From Neobacillus cucumis (GTDB lineage Bacteria > Bacillota > Bacilli > Bacillales_B > DSM-18226): a stretch of 44,719 nt of DNA. The position numbers and the translations under genes were made by a program. Positions 17,140 to 26,644 of this stretch are shown piece after piece (position 1 is the stretch's first letter; each line of letters opens with the position of its first letter). The DNA is taken from assembly GCF_023715505.1 (NCBI RefSeq), contig NZ_JAMBOH010000035.1, forward strand, positions 1 to 44,719, in the 5' to 3' direction. The notes under the pieces are model-generated. The model did not search any database and had not been told where the DNA came from. It saw only the letters and a program-made list of their open reading frames with translations.

Positions 17140-17418
17140 ATGTTCATGATACCGTATGCCAATAAAAAGAACGCTAAACAGGTTGTTCCTTTAGAAACGG
17201 AAATCAAGCTGTATGACAATTGTGCAGTCATCACTTTATCTGCAAAAGTGAGTGAATGTCATTGTTTTAGGTATACAATAAAAGATACCTAGGGCATGTT
17301 TGTGAAAGCAAGCATCCCTCAAATTTCACCTCTTGGCTGGGAGCAGATGCCACAATCCGTGTTGTCCCAAATGTTGGAAGGGGAGATTATAGAGAAATAT
17401 TGTTTAAGTAATGTCTAA
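17140..17418 (+). pseudogene. unrecognised small gene with one internal stop
   Basis: An ATG at 17140 with GAGGG upstream opens about 92 codons, interrupted by TAG at 17290 and closed by TAA at 17416. I see no family. The 17419-17660 stretch has further coding-like text (FDEVPRLPIMIYFSQFSP) without an open frame, and the region closes with a good terminator, so this seems to be a decayed transcription unit. Confidence 0.3.
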
Positions 17419-17660
17419 GTGAACATAATGATTCAGTTGAATGTGATAATGAGAAAGTATTGGAAATCTTTTTTATTGATAGGAACGATACAACCCCAAC
17501 TTTTCAATTCTCTAGCAAATGACTGGTTGGACAGAACCTAAGAATTCTATAAATTAATAATTTTGACGAAGTTCCTAGATTACCAATTATGATTTATTTT
17601 TCTCAGTTTTCTCCACAAGAATCGAGTGGTCTAATTGGACATGTTAGACTTATAACTTTT

Positions 17661-17706
17661 AAACCTTCTTATCTTTTTCTTTATTAAGATGAGGAGGTTT
17701 TTTAAT
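17661..17706 (+). terminator. rho-independent terminator
   Basis: A 15-bp RNA stem (AAACCTTCTTATCTT with AAGATGAGGAGGTTT, two G-U pairs), loop of 10 nt, then six T. Confidence 0.85.
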
Positions 17707-17782
17707 CAAAAAATGAAATTTCAAGACTTCGTGATAATCAAACGGAAAAACGTTAAAAAAAATCGTAAAAATAGTAGAAATT

Positions 17783-18370
17783 AACTCAACTTTCGCAGAC
17801 TGAAATAGGCAGGTATGCCTTGATATAGTTAGGTAGACCTGCAATCCATTGCTGTAGTTGACTTTTTATTAACTTTTGAATTTTTTTGTTACTCTCTTTA
17901 AGGGTATCTTCAAGAAGCTCGATTAATTGATGTAGCGCAATAGCCCAATCGAGGTCACTTATTTCATCACAAAGTTCATAAAACAACTGCCGAGTGTTCT
18001 TTGATCTGTGCTACATCGGTTTTGCCGGGATAAAACGATATAACGTGCAAAGACAATCGTTGTATGACTGATTAAAGAATCATACGAGCGACCTTGAAAC
18101 TCCTTCTGGAGTTTTAATAGGGATTTAGTTGTTTTGAAAAAGACTTCTATGTCCCATCTCATACCGTAAATTCTGATAATTTCTTGGTCACTTAACGTAC
18201 AGTCTGTACTCAGAATCGCCAGCCATTCACTCTTTTTATTACGGTTGCGAACAAAAACTACTTTGACTTGAACATTATTAGCTTGGATTGTATGAATGGA
18301 ACGAAGAAGTCCCTTTTTCCCTTGAATTGGTGCTGCTAAACGATAGAAAGTCAGTGAATTTTCAGAAAGA
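17783..18370 (-). pseudogene. IS4-family transposase C-terminal fragment, frameshifted (copy 1)
   Basis: On the minus strand the coding text runs from about 18370 (LSENSLTFYRLAAPIQGKK) through SEWLAILSTDC to the end PISVCES at 17786. The IS4 YREK signature is present: Y-GM-R-WDI-E-VFFKTT-K. A frameshift near 17985 separates LSRQNRCSTDQRTLG from MFYELCDEISDL. The N-terminal half and the start codon are missing. It is nearly identical to the fragment at 43571-44107, which has the same orientation and ends at the same residues. Confidence 0.85.
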
Positions 18371-18635
18371 AAATAGATCCATATAAAAATAAAAGTTTAG
18401 AATAGATGGGACATAGGGTTAGGTTCCTTGTCCCAGTAGGTGATATTTAATATATCTTTTGCTTGTTCAACAGTTTTGTAGGATCTTCAATTGAATGGCG
18501 CTATTCTTGAGGATTGGCGCTCATTTTGCAATTTAGTGCCATATTGTTGAATTGAATATTGTTTGCGATTTTACTTTATAGATAATTAATGGATGGTATA
18601 ATAAGATCAAGAACAATTGGACGGGGGAGTAATTT
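18371..18635. other. no gene recognised
   Basis: AT-rich spacer after the transposase fragment. A short repeated word, TGGCGCT near 18495 and 18515, is the only structure. The promoter of the next gene is probably at its end. Confidence 0.4.
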
Positions 18636-18875
18636 GTGGAAGAAATCTTAAAGCAAATTTTGAATGAACTAAAAGAAATGCGCGTAGACATAAATGAATT
18701 GAAACAAGGACAGAACAGACTGGAAGTTGGGCAAGAAAAATTACACAAGAATCTTGTCGATAGTTTAGGATTATACACAGATAAAATTGTTGATCATATC
18801 GATGATAAAACTGAAGTATTAAACAAAAGAGTCTACAAAGTAGAAACAGAGATTGAACGATTAAGCAGACAGTAG
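18636..18875 (+). CDS. small coiled-coil hypothetical protein
   Basis: 79 residues, GTG start 18636 fixed by GGGGGAG (18624-18630). The whole chain is heptad-rich and charged (EILKQILNELKEMRVDINEL, later LYTDKIVDHIDDKT and a C-terminal RLSRQ). Similar short coiled-coil proteins are common in Bacillus genomes and their phages, with no known function. It has its own terminator and is therefore probably an intact gene among debris. Confidence 0.7.
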   Translation: MEEILKQILNELKEMRVDINELKQGQNRLEVGQEKLHKNLVDSLGLYTDKIVDHIDDKTEVLNKRVYKVETEIERLSRQ

Positions 18876-18903
18876 GGAATCATACAGCCCTTACTGTCTT
18901 TTA
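18868..18903 (+). terminator. terminator after the coiled-coil gene
   Basis: GACAGTAGGG pairs with CCCTTACTGTC (one bulge), overlapping the stop codon, followed by TTTTAG. Confidence 0.75.
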
Positions 18904-19079
18904 GTTTATATCTCAAAAACTAACCGGAAATCTAAGTGTTATTCTAAAAACTGGCCATTATCTACAGTATCTTCATAAAAAAGTTGATAGAATAGCTCTT
19001 TTATCATTGACTATATGTAGCCATTGATAAGGTGTTTAAGGATTTGACTTGGAGCCTCTGTGGGCACGATTTGTCTTGA

Positions 19080-19295
19080 AAGTGTATCTTTGGATTAGCA
19101 GGTCTTCACCGTTTCTATATTGGTAAGATTGGTACAGGTGTTCTTTACTTAATCACATTCGGATGGTTCGGTATTGGTTTAATCTATGACCTATTTACTA
19201 TTCCATCACAGGTTAGAACATACAACGCGTTAAAGAGTGCTTCAAATCATCAACATGTTGTCGTAAATGTTGTTAACAATAATTCAATTAACTAA
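19080..19295 (+). pseudogene. TM2-domain protein, 5'-truncated
   Basis: Frame with [21 protein letters not shown] then [13 protein letters not shown], the classic TM2 domain (two helices and a DRF/GLHRFY-type turn), followed by a polar tail ending TAA 19293-19295. Upstream in frame is TGA (19077-19079) and no start, so the N-terminus is lost. The function of TM2 proteins in bacteria is poorly known. Confidence 0.7.
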
Positions 19296-19540
19296 GGGAT
19301 TGCCACAAGGTAGTCTCTTTTTTTATGGGTAGGCAGTACCCTTTACTAAGTCTTATAAATAATTAAAGTCCTAATGACAAAGAGAAAGTTATCGGAAAGC
19401 GTTGGTTGGTCATAATCAAAAGCAATGGTAGGAGATAGGTAAAACAATTTAAAGAGTATATTCCGTATATTAAAGAAGGAAATAGAGACCTATTTACAGA
19501 AGAATCTAAAAAATTCGGCTTTGCAGAGCCATCTCGTTCT

Positions 19541-20125
19541 TACCGTGGAAATGTAGGGAAAATTACCCCTAATATCCTGGAGCGCGAATTTAAGGCTTCA
19601 GAGCCGAACGAGAAGTGGGTAACGGACGTAACAGAATTTCATTTACACGGGGAGAAGCTAGATTTGTCCCCTGTTCTAGATTTATACAACGGAGAAATCA
19701 TCGCTTATAACATAGAAAAACGTCCTGTTTACCTACTTGTTTCAAAAATGTTGGACAAAGCTTTAGAGCGTTTAAAAGATGGAGACGCCCCCATCCTCCA
19801 CTCTGATCAAGGTTGGCATTATCAAATGAAGCAGTACCAACATGCTTTAAAAGAACATGGAATCACTCAAAATATGTCACGTAAAGGGAATTGTTTAGAT
19901 AACGCAGTCATGGAGAATTTCTTTGGGTTATTAAAGTCTGAATTACTCTATTTAACAAGAATTTGAGAGTATGGAGCAATTTAAAGTAGAATTAGAGAAA
20001 TATATTTATTACTATAATCACAAACGGATTAAGGCAAAATTAAAAGGCATGAGTCCGGTTCAATACCGAGCTCATGCCCAAGTAGCTGCCTAAATTTTTG
20101 TGTCTAACTTTTTGGGTTCAGATCA
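19541..20125 (+). mobile_element. IS3/IS150-group element, truncated, transposase frameshifted
   Basis: The second transposase frame (orfB) is present from [17 protein letters not shown]. The DDE residues are in [17 protein letters not shown] and [15 protein letters not shown] frameshift near 19965 breaks the chain; the C-terminus [20 protein letters not shown] continues in another frame to TAA 20091-20093. The right end TGTCTAACTTTTTGGGTTCA (20101-20120) plus GATCA is the usual IS150-type terminal repeat. orfA and the left end are missing; 19300-19540 contains unrelated broken coding text. The element is dead. Confidence 0.85.
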
Positions 20126-20225
20126 TTTTAGTGTGGTCTTTTTCCTAAATAACTATCAACACCAGTAACGCTTACATCATTTATTTTTGTCCTCCAGAAA
20201 ACACTCTCATTTAATGACTATTAGC

Positions 20226-21503
20226 TTAAGCTACTTTTGTTCCTTTTTTGCTTTTTTCCATTGGTTTTACAAAGATGTAAACAAGGATGCTTGCCACAAT
20301 TGCGAACCCTCCAGCTAAGAAGAAGGCGCCTGTATAACTACCTGTTGACTGAACAACAAATCCTGTAATTGATGGTGCAACGATACCTGCTGTATTTGCC
20401 AGAAAATGAACAAATCCACTTACGCCTCCAACATTTGTACCTTTTACACTGTCTTGAACAATTGCCCAATAACAGGAGGTTGTAATATACATGAAGAAGA
20501 TTCCTACTGACATTAATGCCAGTGCTGAACCTAAAGTAGATGCCAAACCTGTCATCCCAACACAAACGGCAGAAACTAGCAATCCAATTACAATGATAAT
20601 CTTACGGGAGAAAAGTAACTTATTCGTTAGTTTATAAATATAATCTGAGATAAATCCTCCAGATGCCAGGCCTATCGCGCCAACAATCCATGGTAAGGTA
20701 TTCGCATAACTCATTGATTTCATGTCTAAATGACGGGCAGAAGTTAAGTAGCTTGGGAACCATGTCATGAAAAAGAATAGAATATAGCTATAGGCAAAGA
20801 ATGCAAAAGCTGTGAACAAAATCGACGGCTGACGAAGGTAAAAACTTAGTTTTTTATTATCTTTTTCAGCAGTACCTTTTTCTGGGTGTAGACTAGCTTG
20901 AAGTTCAGCGATTTCTTCTTTGGTGATACTTTTTAATTGACTTGGGTTCTCTTTTACAATGAGTAACCAAGCTGCTACCCATATAAGGCCGATAAGACCA
21001 AGGATTATAAAAGATATTTTCCAACCTGCAGCTAATGCAATAGCTGTAATAATCGGAGCAGAAATAGCACCGCCAAGAGGGTTACCTGCGAAGGCAATCG
21101 CAACTGCCCTCGCGCGTTCCTTTTCTGGAAACCAGACACTTAGTGTTTTATTAGTTGCTGAACCATTTGGACCTTCAGCAGCACCGAAAATAATCCGAAT
21201 GACGAACAATGAAACAAAACTAAATGAGAACGCTGTCAAAGCTGCAAATAAAGACCAAAGGCCCATAGCGCCGGCAAAAACTTTTCTAGGCCCCAATTTA
21301 TCAGCAAAGTATCCCCCGACAAAACAGAATAAGGCATAACCGACGGCAAAACTACTAAAAATAATTCCCAAAGAGGCCGGATCAAGTTTTAAATCCTTTG
21401 ATATCATTGGTGCCAGTACGGACAAAGCTGAACGGTCAATATAGTTAATAAGTGAGGCAATAAATAGTAATACAAGGATAATATAACGATATTTTTTAAA
21501 CAT
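20226..21503 (-). CDS. MFS transporter, anion:cation symporter (ACS) type, sugar-acid importer
   Basis: A 425-residue, 12-helix MFS protein of the ACS branch that includes hexuronate, glucarate and galactonate importers (ExuT, GudP, DgoT). Markers are NYIDRSALSVLAP at the first helix, GGYFADKLGPRKVF between helices 2 and 3, and GAAEGPNGSATNK in helix 4-5. It follows the dehydratase gene by about 93 nt on the same strand, so it likely imports the acid that the dehydratase consumes. The exact sugar acid cannot be told. Confidence 0.88.
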   Translation of the reverse strand: MFKKYRYIILVLLFIASLINYIDRSALSVLAPMISKDLKLDPASLGIIFSSFAVGYALFCFVGGYFADKLGPRKVFAGAMGLWSLFAALTAFSFSFVSLFVIRIIFGAAEGPNGSATNKTLSVWFPEKERARAVAIAFAGNPLGGAISAPIITAIALAAGWKISFIILGLIGLIWVAAWLLIVKENPSQLKSITKEEIAELQASLHPEKGTAEKDNKKLSFYLRQPSILFTAFAFFAYSYILFFFMTWFPSYLTSARHLDMKSMSYANTLPWIVGAIGLASGGFISDYIYKLTNKLLFSRKIIIVIGLLVSAVCVGMTGLASTLGSALALMSVGIFFMYITTSCYWAIVQDSVKGTNVGGVSGFVHFLANTAGIVAPSITGFVVQSTGSYTGAFFLAGGFAIVASILVYIFVKPMEKSKKGTKVA

Positions 21504-21596
21504 GAAATTCCCTCGCTTTTATTTATTTTTTTCAAATTAATCCGCCCAAATGCGTAGCCTGTCTACTAATTGCTTTTTAAAATGGTGAAAACTTTC

Positions 21597-22733
21597 TTAT
21601 TTCATAACACGTTCTCTGCTTTGAAATTCAGCTTTATACGGGGCCAATTTTTCAAAGTCAAATATTACCCCTGTTCCCGGAATAGTCGGTGCAATAGCTC
21701 TTCCTGTTTCCTTGTCGATGACAAGAGGACGAGTCGTATATTCATCAATTGGGAAACTGTGCACCTCCATATAAGCGGAATGCGGTATTGCGGCCATTAA
21801 GCTGACATGTAATTCCTGCATGCCATGGGTACAAATGGGCAGGTTATAGGCAGAGGCAAGTTGAGCTACCTTTAACCATCCAGTAATTCCACCTATATTA
21901 GATGCATCCGGTTGCGGAAAATCGATTTTTCCACGGGAAATCATGTTTTGGAATTCATAAATAGTATGAAGATTTTCTCCTCCAGCAACAGCAATTCCAC
22001 CTTCTTCGGCAATGCGGTGGTAGCCATCATAATCTTCCGGAATCGTCGGTTCTTCTAACCAAAGGATGTTATATTCATTCAATTTTTTCGCTGCTTTTAT
22101 TGCCGTTTCAACAGTCCATTTCATATTGGCATCAACAGCAAAAACAATGTCAGGCCCAATTAAATCGCGCACAGCAGCTACACGGTTAAAATCCTCCAAT
22201 AGGGTCTCTTGACCAAGCTTAATTTTGACCGCTTTAAATCCTTTATCTAAATAACCCTGTATGTTGCTAAGCAATTTTTCCATTGGATAGTTCAAATCAA
22301 TTGCTCCTGCATAGCATTTTGTACTATTACTTGCCCCTCCAACCAATTTATAAAGTGGCTCATTGGCTTTTTTGGCACGAAGATCCCAAAGTGCAATATC
22401 AACAGCTGATATTGCAAAAGTCGTAATTCCGCCTCTTCCCACATAATGAATTTTCCAGTTCATTTCTTCCCATAATTTCTCAACACAACTGGCGTCTTTA
22501 CCGATTAGAAAAGGCTTTAACTCATGCTCAATAATACTACAGATTGCGCGTCCGCCGAGTCCACCCGTATAGGTGTATCCGACACCTTCAGATCCATCCT
22601 CTAATATAACTTTTACAATTGGTACCTCAAAATGGGTATGAAGTCCGTGCTTAGCATCACCCATCACTTCAGGTAATGGAATACTATAATATTCAGTGAT
22701 AACGTCTACAATTTTTCTGCTGAATTCAGCCAT
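21597..22733 (-). CDS. mandelate racemase-subgroup sugar-acid dehydratase (enolase superfamily)
   Basis: 378 residues. Catalytic KxK is Lys170-Ile-Lys172 (FKAVKIKLG); metal ligands are Asp201 (FAVDANMKW), Glu227 (ILWLEEPT) and Glu253 (GGENLHT). The Asp276-His303 dyad (PDASNIGG and ICTHGM) places it in the MR subgroup, whose members dehydrate acid sugars to 2-keto-3-deoxy acids. Neighbours (KduD-like SDR, Zn-ADH, sugar-acid importer) agree. I cannot separate galactonate, rhamnonate, galactarate and similar substrates. A cre-like site lies 26 nt upstream of its start. Confidence 0.88.
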   Translation of the reverse strand: MAEFSRKIVDVITEYYSIPLPEVMGDAKHGLHTHFEVPIVKVILEDGSEGVGYTYTGGLGGRAICSIIEHELKPFLIGKDASCVEKLWEEMNWKIHYVGRGGITTFAISAVDIALWDLRAKKANEPLYKLVGGASNSTKCYAGAIDLNYPMEKLLSNIQGYLDKGFKAVKIKLGQETLLEDFNRVAAVRDLIGPDIVFAVDANMKWTVETAIKAAKKLNEYNILWLEEPTIPEDYDGYHRIAEEGGIAVAGGENLHTIYEFQNMISRGKIDFPQPDASNIGGITGWLKVAQLASAYNLPICTHGMQELHVSLMAAIPHSAYMEVHSFPIDEYTTRPLVIDKETGRAIAPTIPGTGVIFDFEKLAPYKAEFQSRERVMK

Positions 22734-22758
22734 AATGAACAGTCCTTTTCATATTTAT

Positions 22759-22772
22759 CGAAAGCGTTTACA
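22759..22772 (-). promoter_or_regulatory. cre site (CcpA binding)
   Basis: Minus-strand TGTAAACGCTTTCG matches the cre consensus TGWAARCGYTWNCA at all but the last positions. It lies 26-39 nt upstream of the dehydratase start, where CcpA would block transcription of the dehydratase-importer unit during growth on glucose. The remaining part of 22773-23066 holds no gene. Confidence 0.75.
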
Positions 22773-23066
22773 ATATTTAGAATAACCGCGATATTAATAT
22801 CCTTCCTAAGATTGGTAATGGAAGGTGACAGCTTTTGTATTGATATCCATAATGAATTCTTAAACTTATTTGGTAACTCGACAGATGAGTTTCTGAATTT
22901 AGACTTGCTTTATTCTCGTTCTCAAATTCAGCTTTGATATCCTCGTAAACAGCTACTTTACTATTAAAATATAAACATACTATCCATCGATTAACAATAT
23001 CTCAATATCTTTTATCCTATTTACTAACTCAATTGCATTTTAAAAGCGCCAAGTTATGGATTTAAT

Positions 23067-23837
23067 TTATCTGGAAAGCCATCCTCCGTCAACGACAGCA
23101 ATGTGTCCATTCATATAGTCAGATGCTCTCGAGGCCAGAAAAACGGCAACCCCTTTAAAATCATCCGATTCCCCCCAACGTCCAGCAGGAATACGTGAAA
23201 GGATTGAAACTGATCGTTCTGAATCACTTCTTAGTGCCTCTGTATTATCCGTGGCAATATAACCAGGTGCGATGGCATTTACCTGTACTCCTTTACTTGC
23301 CCATTCATTGGCAAGCGCTTTTGTTAATTGCCCGATTGCCCCTTTGCTAGCAGCATACCCGGGTACATTTATTCCACCTTGGAAAGTCAGAAGAGATGCG
23401 GTAAATATTATCTTTCCGGATCCTCTTATTACCATATTCTTTCCAACCTCCCTACTTAGGATAAATTGGGAATCGATATTGACTCTCATCACCTGATCCC
23501 AATATTCGTCCGAATGTTCTACTGCATCTTTGCGTAAAATAGTCCCTGCATTATTGACCAATATATCAATCACCGGGAAATCTGTTTTTAATTGGTCAAT
23601 GAATCGATAAAGAGCGTTGCGGTCAGCAAAATCACAGGTGTACCCCTTGAAATTGCGACCTAAAGCACGTACTTCATTCTCAACATCACTACCACTGGAT
23701 TCAAGTGTTGCACTGACCCCAATAATGTCGGCGCCGGCTTCCGCCAAAGCAATGGCCATCGCCTTTCCAATTCCACGCTTTGCTCCAGTAACAAGGGCCA
23801 CTTTGCCATCCAACTTAAACATGTCTAGCACTTTCAT
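23067..23837 (-). CDS. SDR oxidoreductase, 2-deoxy-D-gluconate 3-dehydrogenase (KduD)-like
   Basis: 256 residues. Cofactor motif TGAKRGIG (17-24), NNAG, and catalytic YAASK are present; the C-terminal DYMNGHIAVVDGGWLSR is close to KduD and gluconate 5-dehydrogenase types. It interconverts keto and hydroxy sugar acids with NAD(H). ATG 23837 is chosen over GTG 23846 because AAGGAG sits 8 nt upstream of it. It follows the Zn-ADH gene by 36 nt, so the two form an operon. Confidence 0.85.
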   Translation of the reverse strand: MKVLDMFKLDGKVALVTGAKRGIGKAMAIALAEAGADIIGVSATLESSGSDVENEVRALGRNFKGYTCDFADRNALYRFIDQLKTDFPVIDILVNNAGTILRKDAVEHSDEYWDQVMRVNIDSQFILSREVGKNMVIRGSGKIIFTASLLTFQGGINVPGYAASKGAIGQLTKALANEWASKGVQVNAIAPGYIATDNTEALRSDSERSVSILSRIPAGRWGESDDFKGVAVFLASRASDYMNGHIAVVDGGWLSR

Positions 23838-23873
23838 TTGTTTCACTCCTTGAGCTTGATTTAGTCCTAATCA

Positions 23874-24890
23874 TTAATCGCAATTTATGAGAATTTTCAT
23901 GGCTTTTCCACCAGCTTCCATCTGTTGGAAGCCCTTCACCAAATCCTCTAGGGGATAGGTTTCGGTTATAATTCGATCAAGTGGCAATTTTCCAAATGAG
24001 GCTAATTCAATCGCTTTTTCGAAGTCAATACGTTCATACACCCTTGCGCCTGAAAGCTTTAATTCTCTCCAAAAAAAGCGATGAAGATCTACTTTTGCAG
24101 GTTGGCTGAAAATACCGACAACGACAATTCTTCCTCTCGTGCGAGGCAGCGCTGTCATGACTTCGGCCCCTACAGCAGATGATGTTACTTCGAAGACAAC
24201 ATCCGCTCCGGCTCCTTTGGTTCCCCTCTGGACGTATTCGACAATATCTTTTTCTTTAGGGTTAATCGTATTGATTCCCAATTCTTTTAACAATTCCAAG
24301 CGGAATGGATTTATTTCCGATACCAATACTTCTGCTCCTGCTTCTTTTGCAACCAAAGCAATCAGCGTTCCAATAGGCCCTCCTCCGAGAACAACCACAT
24401 ATTCTCCTTTCTGTACTTCCCCGATCCGCACATCATGGCAAGCAACAGCCAATGGTTCTATTAACGCCCCATGCTCCAGTGACAATCCTTCAGGCAGTGG
24501 TAAAACGGTATGGGAAGGGACGGTCCAATAGTTTTGGAATGCTCCTGGTGTTTCAATACCGAGAAACCTCAGGTTATGGCAGATGTGATTGTGCCCTGCC
24601 TGGCAAGCCGGGCATTCGCCGCACGAATCCAAAGGCATTACTGTTACACAATCTCCTATTGCAAAATTGGTTACACCTTCTCCTACCGCATTTACAATAC
24701 CAGACATCTCATGACCCATAATCTGTGGAAAGGTAACCCGCTTATCCATATGCCCAAGGTAAATGTGTAGATCTGTCCCGCAAATACCTGTGTGGGAAAC
24801 TTTAATTTGCACTTCTCCTGACTTCGGTTCAACTTGATTAAACGTTCCAATGCGAATGGTTTTATTTCCTTCATAAAATGCCGCTTTCAT
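23874..24890 (-). CDS. zinc-dependent MDR alcohol dehydrogenase (sorbitol/idonate/threonine dehydrogenase-like)
   Basis: 338 residues. Catalytic zinc ligands Cys37 (GICGTD), His60 and Glu61 (MGHEMSG); structural zinc Cys90, 93, 96 and 104 (CGECPACQAGHNHIC); Rossmann GGGPIG. The family oxidises polyol or sugar-acid hydroxyls with NAD(P). Pairing with an SDR recalls idonate 5-dehydrogenase with gluconate 5-dehydrogenase. ATG 24890 is preferred to 24905 because GAGGAGG lies between them. First gene of its operon; the IclR regulator is upstream in the same orientation. Confidence 0.87.
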   Translation of the reverse strand: MKAAFYEGNKTIRIGTFNQVEPKSGEVQIKVSHTGICGTDLHIYLGHMDKRVTFPQIMGHEMSGIVNAVGEGVTNFAIGDCVTVMPLDSCGECPACQAGHNHICHNLRFLGIETPGAFQNYWTVPSHTVLPLPEGLSLEHGALIEPLAVACHDVRIGEVQKGEYVVVLGGGPIGTLIALVAKEAGAEVLVSEINPFRLELLKELGINTINPKEKDIVEYVQRGTKGAGADVVFEVTSSAVGAEVMTALPRTRGRIVVVGIFSQPAKVDLHRFFWRELKLSGARVYERIDFEKAIELASFGKLPLDRIITETYPLEDLVKGFQQMEAGGKAMKILINCD

Positions 24891-25194
24891 AATAATCCTC
24901 CTCATTTTTTTGCTTTAATTTTTCGAAAAGAATGTAAATTTCATTTCCCTCGTAGGCTTCCAACATGCATATTTGGATACCTAGTAAGTAAAGAAGGAAA
25001 TTGAGAATCTTTTCTTGAGAGACCCAATTTACTTGAACTCATGCTTTCGTTACCGCTTTCATAAAAAATTTGAAGAGTGAAATGGGTGTGGTTTCCTTGT
25101 TTGGCCTACTTAATGCTTTCTTTACTATCAGATTAGAGTTTTAGCATTTAATTGAAACCCAGTTCCTTTTTATAATAATAACTTTAATAAAATC

Positions 25195-25207
25195 GGAACC
25201 TTATTCC
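25195..25207. promoter_or_regulatory. candidate IclR-family operator
   Basis: GGAA-ccTTa-TTCC dyad (GGAAC..TTCC, 5-nt centre) about 305 nt upstream of the ADH start. IclR/KdgR proteins bind GGAA/TTCC-type dyads. It is weak because the word is short and single. The rest of 24891-25254 shows no gene. Confidence 0.25.
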
Positions 25208-25254
25208 ATTTTTATACTAAACCAATAAGAAAAATGTGTCAATTATTATTTTTG

Positions 25255-25284
25255 AACAAAAAAAAGCCAATGAATAATCATTGG
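25255..25284 (-). terminator. terminator of the IclR gene
   Basis: CCAATGA-ATAA-TCATTGG (25267-25284), with an A-run on the left that is a T-run on the minus strand. It lies 16 nt after the IclR stop, so the regulator is transcribed separately from the ADH operon. Confidence 0.85.
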
Positions 25285-25300
25285 ACTAGTTGATATATTT

Positions 25301-26095
25301 CTAAAATCTATTTGAGCGAATAGCTGAAACGTAGCCAAGCCTCCTAGAAATATGCGTGCTCTTTTCTTTCAATAGCTGAGATATGGATTCTTGCTCTTCA
25401 AGGATGCGATTGGTAGGTCCTGCTACACTAATAGCGGCCACGACTTGACCGGTATAATTAAATATAGGTACCGCAATAGAGCTTAGGCCTTCATCATATT
25501 CTTCATAGTTGAGAGCAATTCCCGATTTCCTAATTTTTGAGAGTTCCTCTAGAAATTGTTCGTTATTCGTAATGGTTGTATCCGTGTACCTTTTCAATCC
25601 TTTTTGGTCGATGACCATTTCAATCTCTTCTAACGGAAAGAAAGCGAGTATGGCCTTTCCCAGCCCTGTACAATGAAGCGGATTTCTAGTTCCTAAGTTT
25701 GCATTTGTAATGACAGAAGATGTTCCCTCGACCTTATATATATAAACAATTTCTCCCTCGTTATAAACTGCCAAGAATGAAGTTTGTTTTGTAAGCGTCG
25801 ATAGTTCCCTTAAATGCGGAATGGAGGCATCCACCAAATCGACATTTTTTAATCCAGACATTCCGATTTCAATGGCTTTAAGACCAATGGAGTATTTTTC
25901 AGAAGTTGGATCTTGCTCAACAAATCCAGCTTGCATTAACGTATCCAATATACGATGGGTTGTACTTTTTGGGAGTTGTACAGATTCTGACAATTCTTTA
26001 ACTCCCACTTTACCGCCCGCATGTGAAAGGAATTCCAATACCAGTAATGCCCTCTCTAGTGTTGAACTTGTCTTTAATTGTTCGTCTTTTCTCAT
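25301..26095 (-). CDS. IclR-family transcriptional regulator (KdgR-like)
   Basis: 264 residues. The N-terminal winged HTH (LERALLVLEFLSHAGGKVGV, then LPKSTTHRILDTL) and a C-terminal IclR effector domain (GLKAIEIGM, HCTGLGKAILAF, NYEEYDEGLSSIAVPIF) are clear. IclR proteins next to 2-keto-3-deoxy-acid genes usually act as repressors released by the pathway intermediate. It lies upstream of and co-directional with the ADH-SDR-dehydratase-importer genes, which are its likely targets. Confidence 0.88.
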   Translation of the reverse strand: MRKDEQLKTSSTLERALLVLEFLSHAGGKVGVKELSESVQLPKSTTHRILDTLMQAGFVEQDPTSEKYSIGLKAIEIGMSGLKNVDLVDASIPHLRELSTLTKQTSFLAVYNEGEIVYIYKVEGTSSVITNANLGTRNPLHCTGLGKAILAFFPLEEIEMVIDQKGLKRYTDTTITNNEQFLEELSKIRKSGIALNYEEYDEGLSSIAVPIFNYTGQVVAAISVAGPTNRILEEQESISQLLKEKSTHISRRLGYVSAIRSNRF

Positions 26096-26640
26096 AGTAA
26101 AACCTCATATTAAGATATATTATAAATTATCTTACCAAAATTCTTTGCATTAAAACAATAAATAAATTAATTACTCTAAATTGAATTAATAGCTGGGAAC
26201 CATTTTTTTGCAAAGGGAGGGGGCATAATAATCTAGTTTCTCAATGGGCTTAAACATAAAATAACAATAGCACCGCCAACAAGATATTTCTACTTTACAT
26301 TCTCTCCATAAAACCATTTTCCTTAACAAATTGAAACAATATAAGAGCGAGACATCGAGAATAAATATAAAAATTAATGATACGTGTTACAAAATCCCCG
26401 AATCTTATTGACAAGGAATAGCAAGGTACCTTGGCTATACTTACATAGAATATCTAACAATTGACGAGGACTGATTGACAATAATAAACATAAAGAAATA
26501 ACGTATAATTTAAGGTTTATCTCAAGATGAATTAGCAGTAATGACTGGCTATGGTCTTCTTACTATGACATATTGTATCAAATGACTACGAAGCTCTTTA
26601 TGGGCCGGATAACGTATATGCTCTAGGAAATAGACTATAC
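26096..26640. other. no gene recognised
   Basis: AT-rich spacer at the start of the second decay zone. An A-rich purine stretch (AAAGGGAGGGGGC near 26211) and a short GGTACC palindrome are the only structures seen. From about 26520 the text begins to resemble broken coding sequence leading into the recombinase remnant. Confidence 0.4.
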
Positions 26641-26644
26641 GCCT

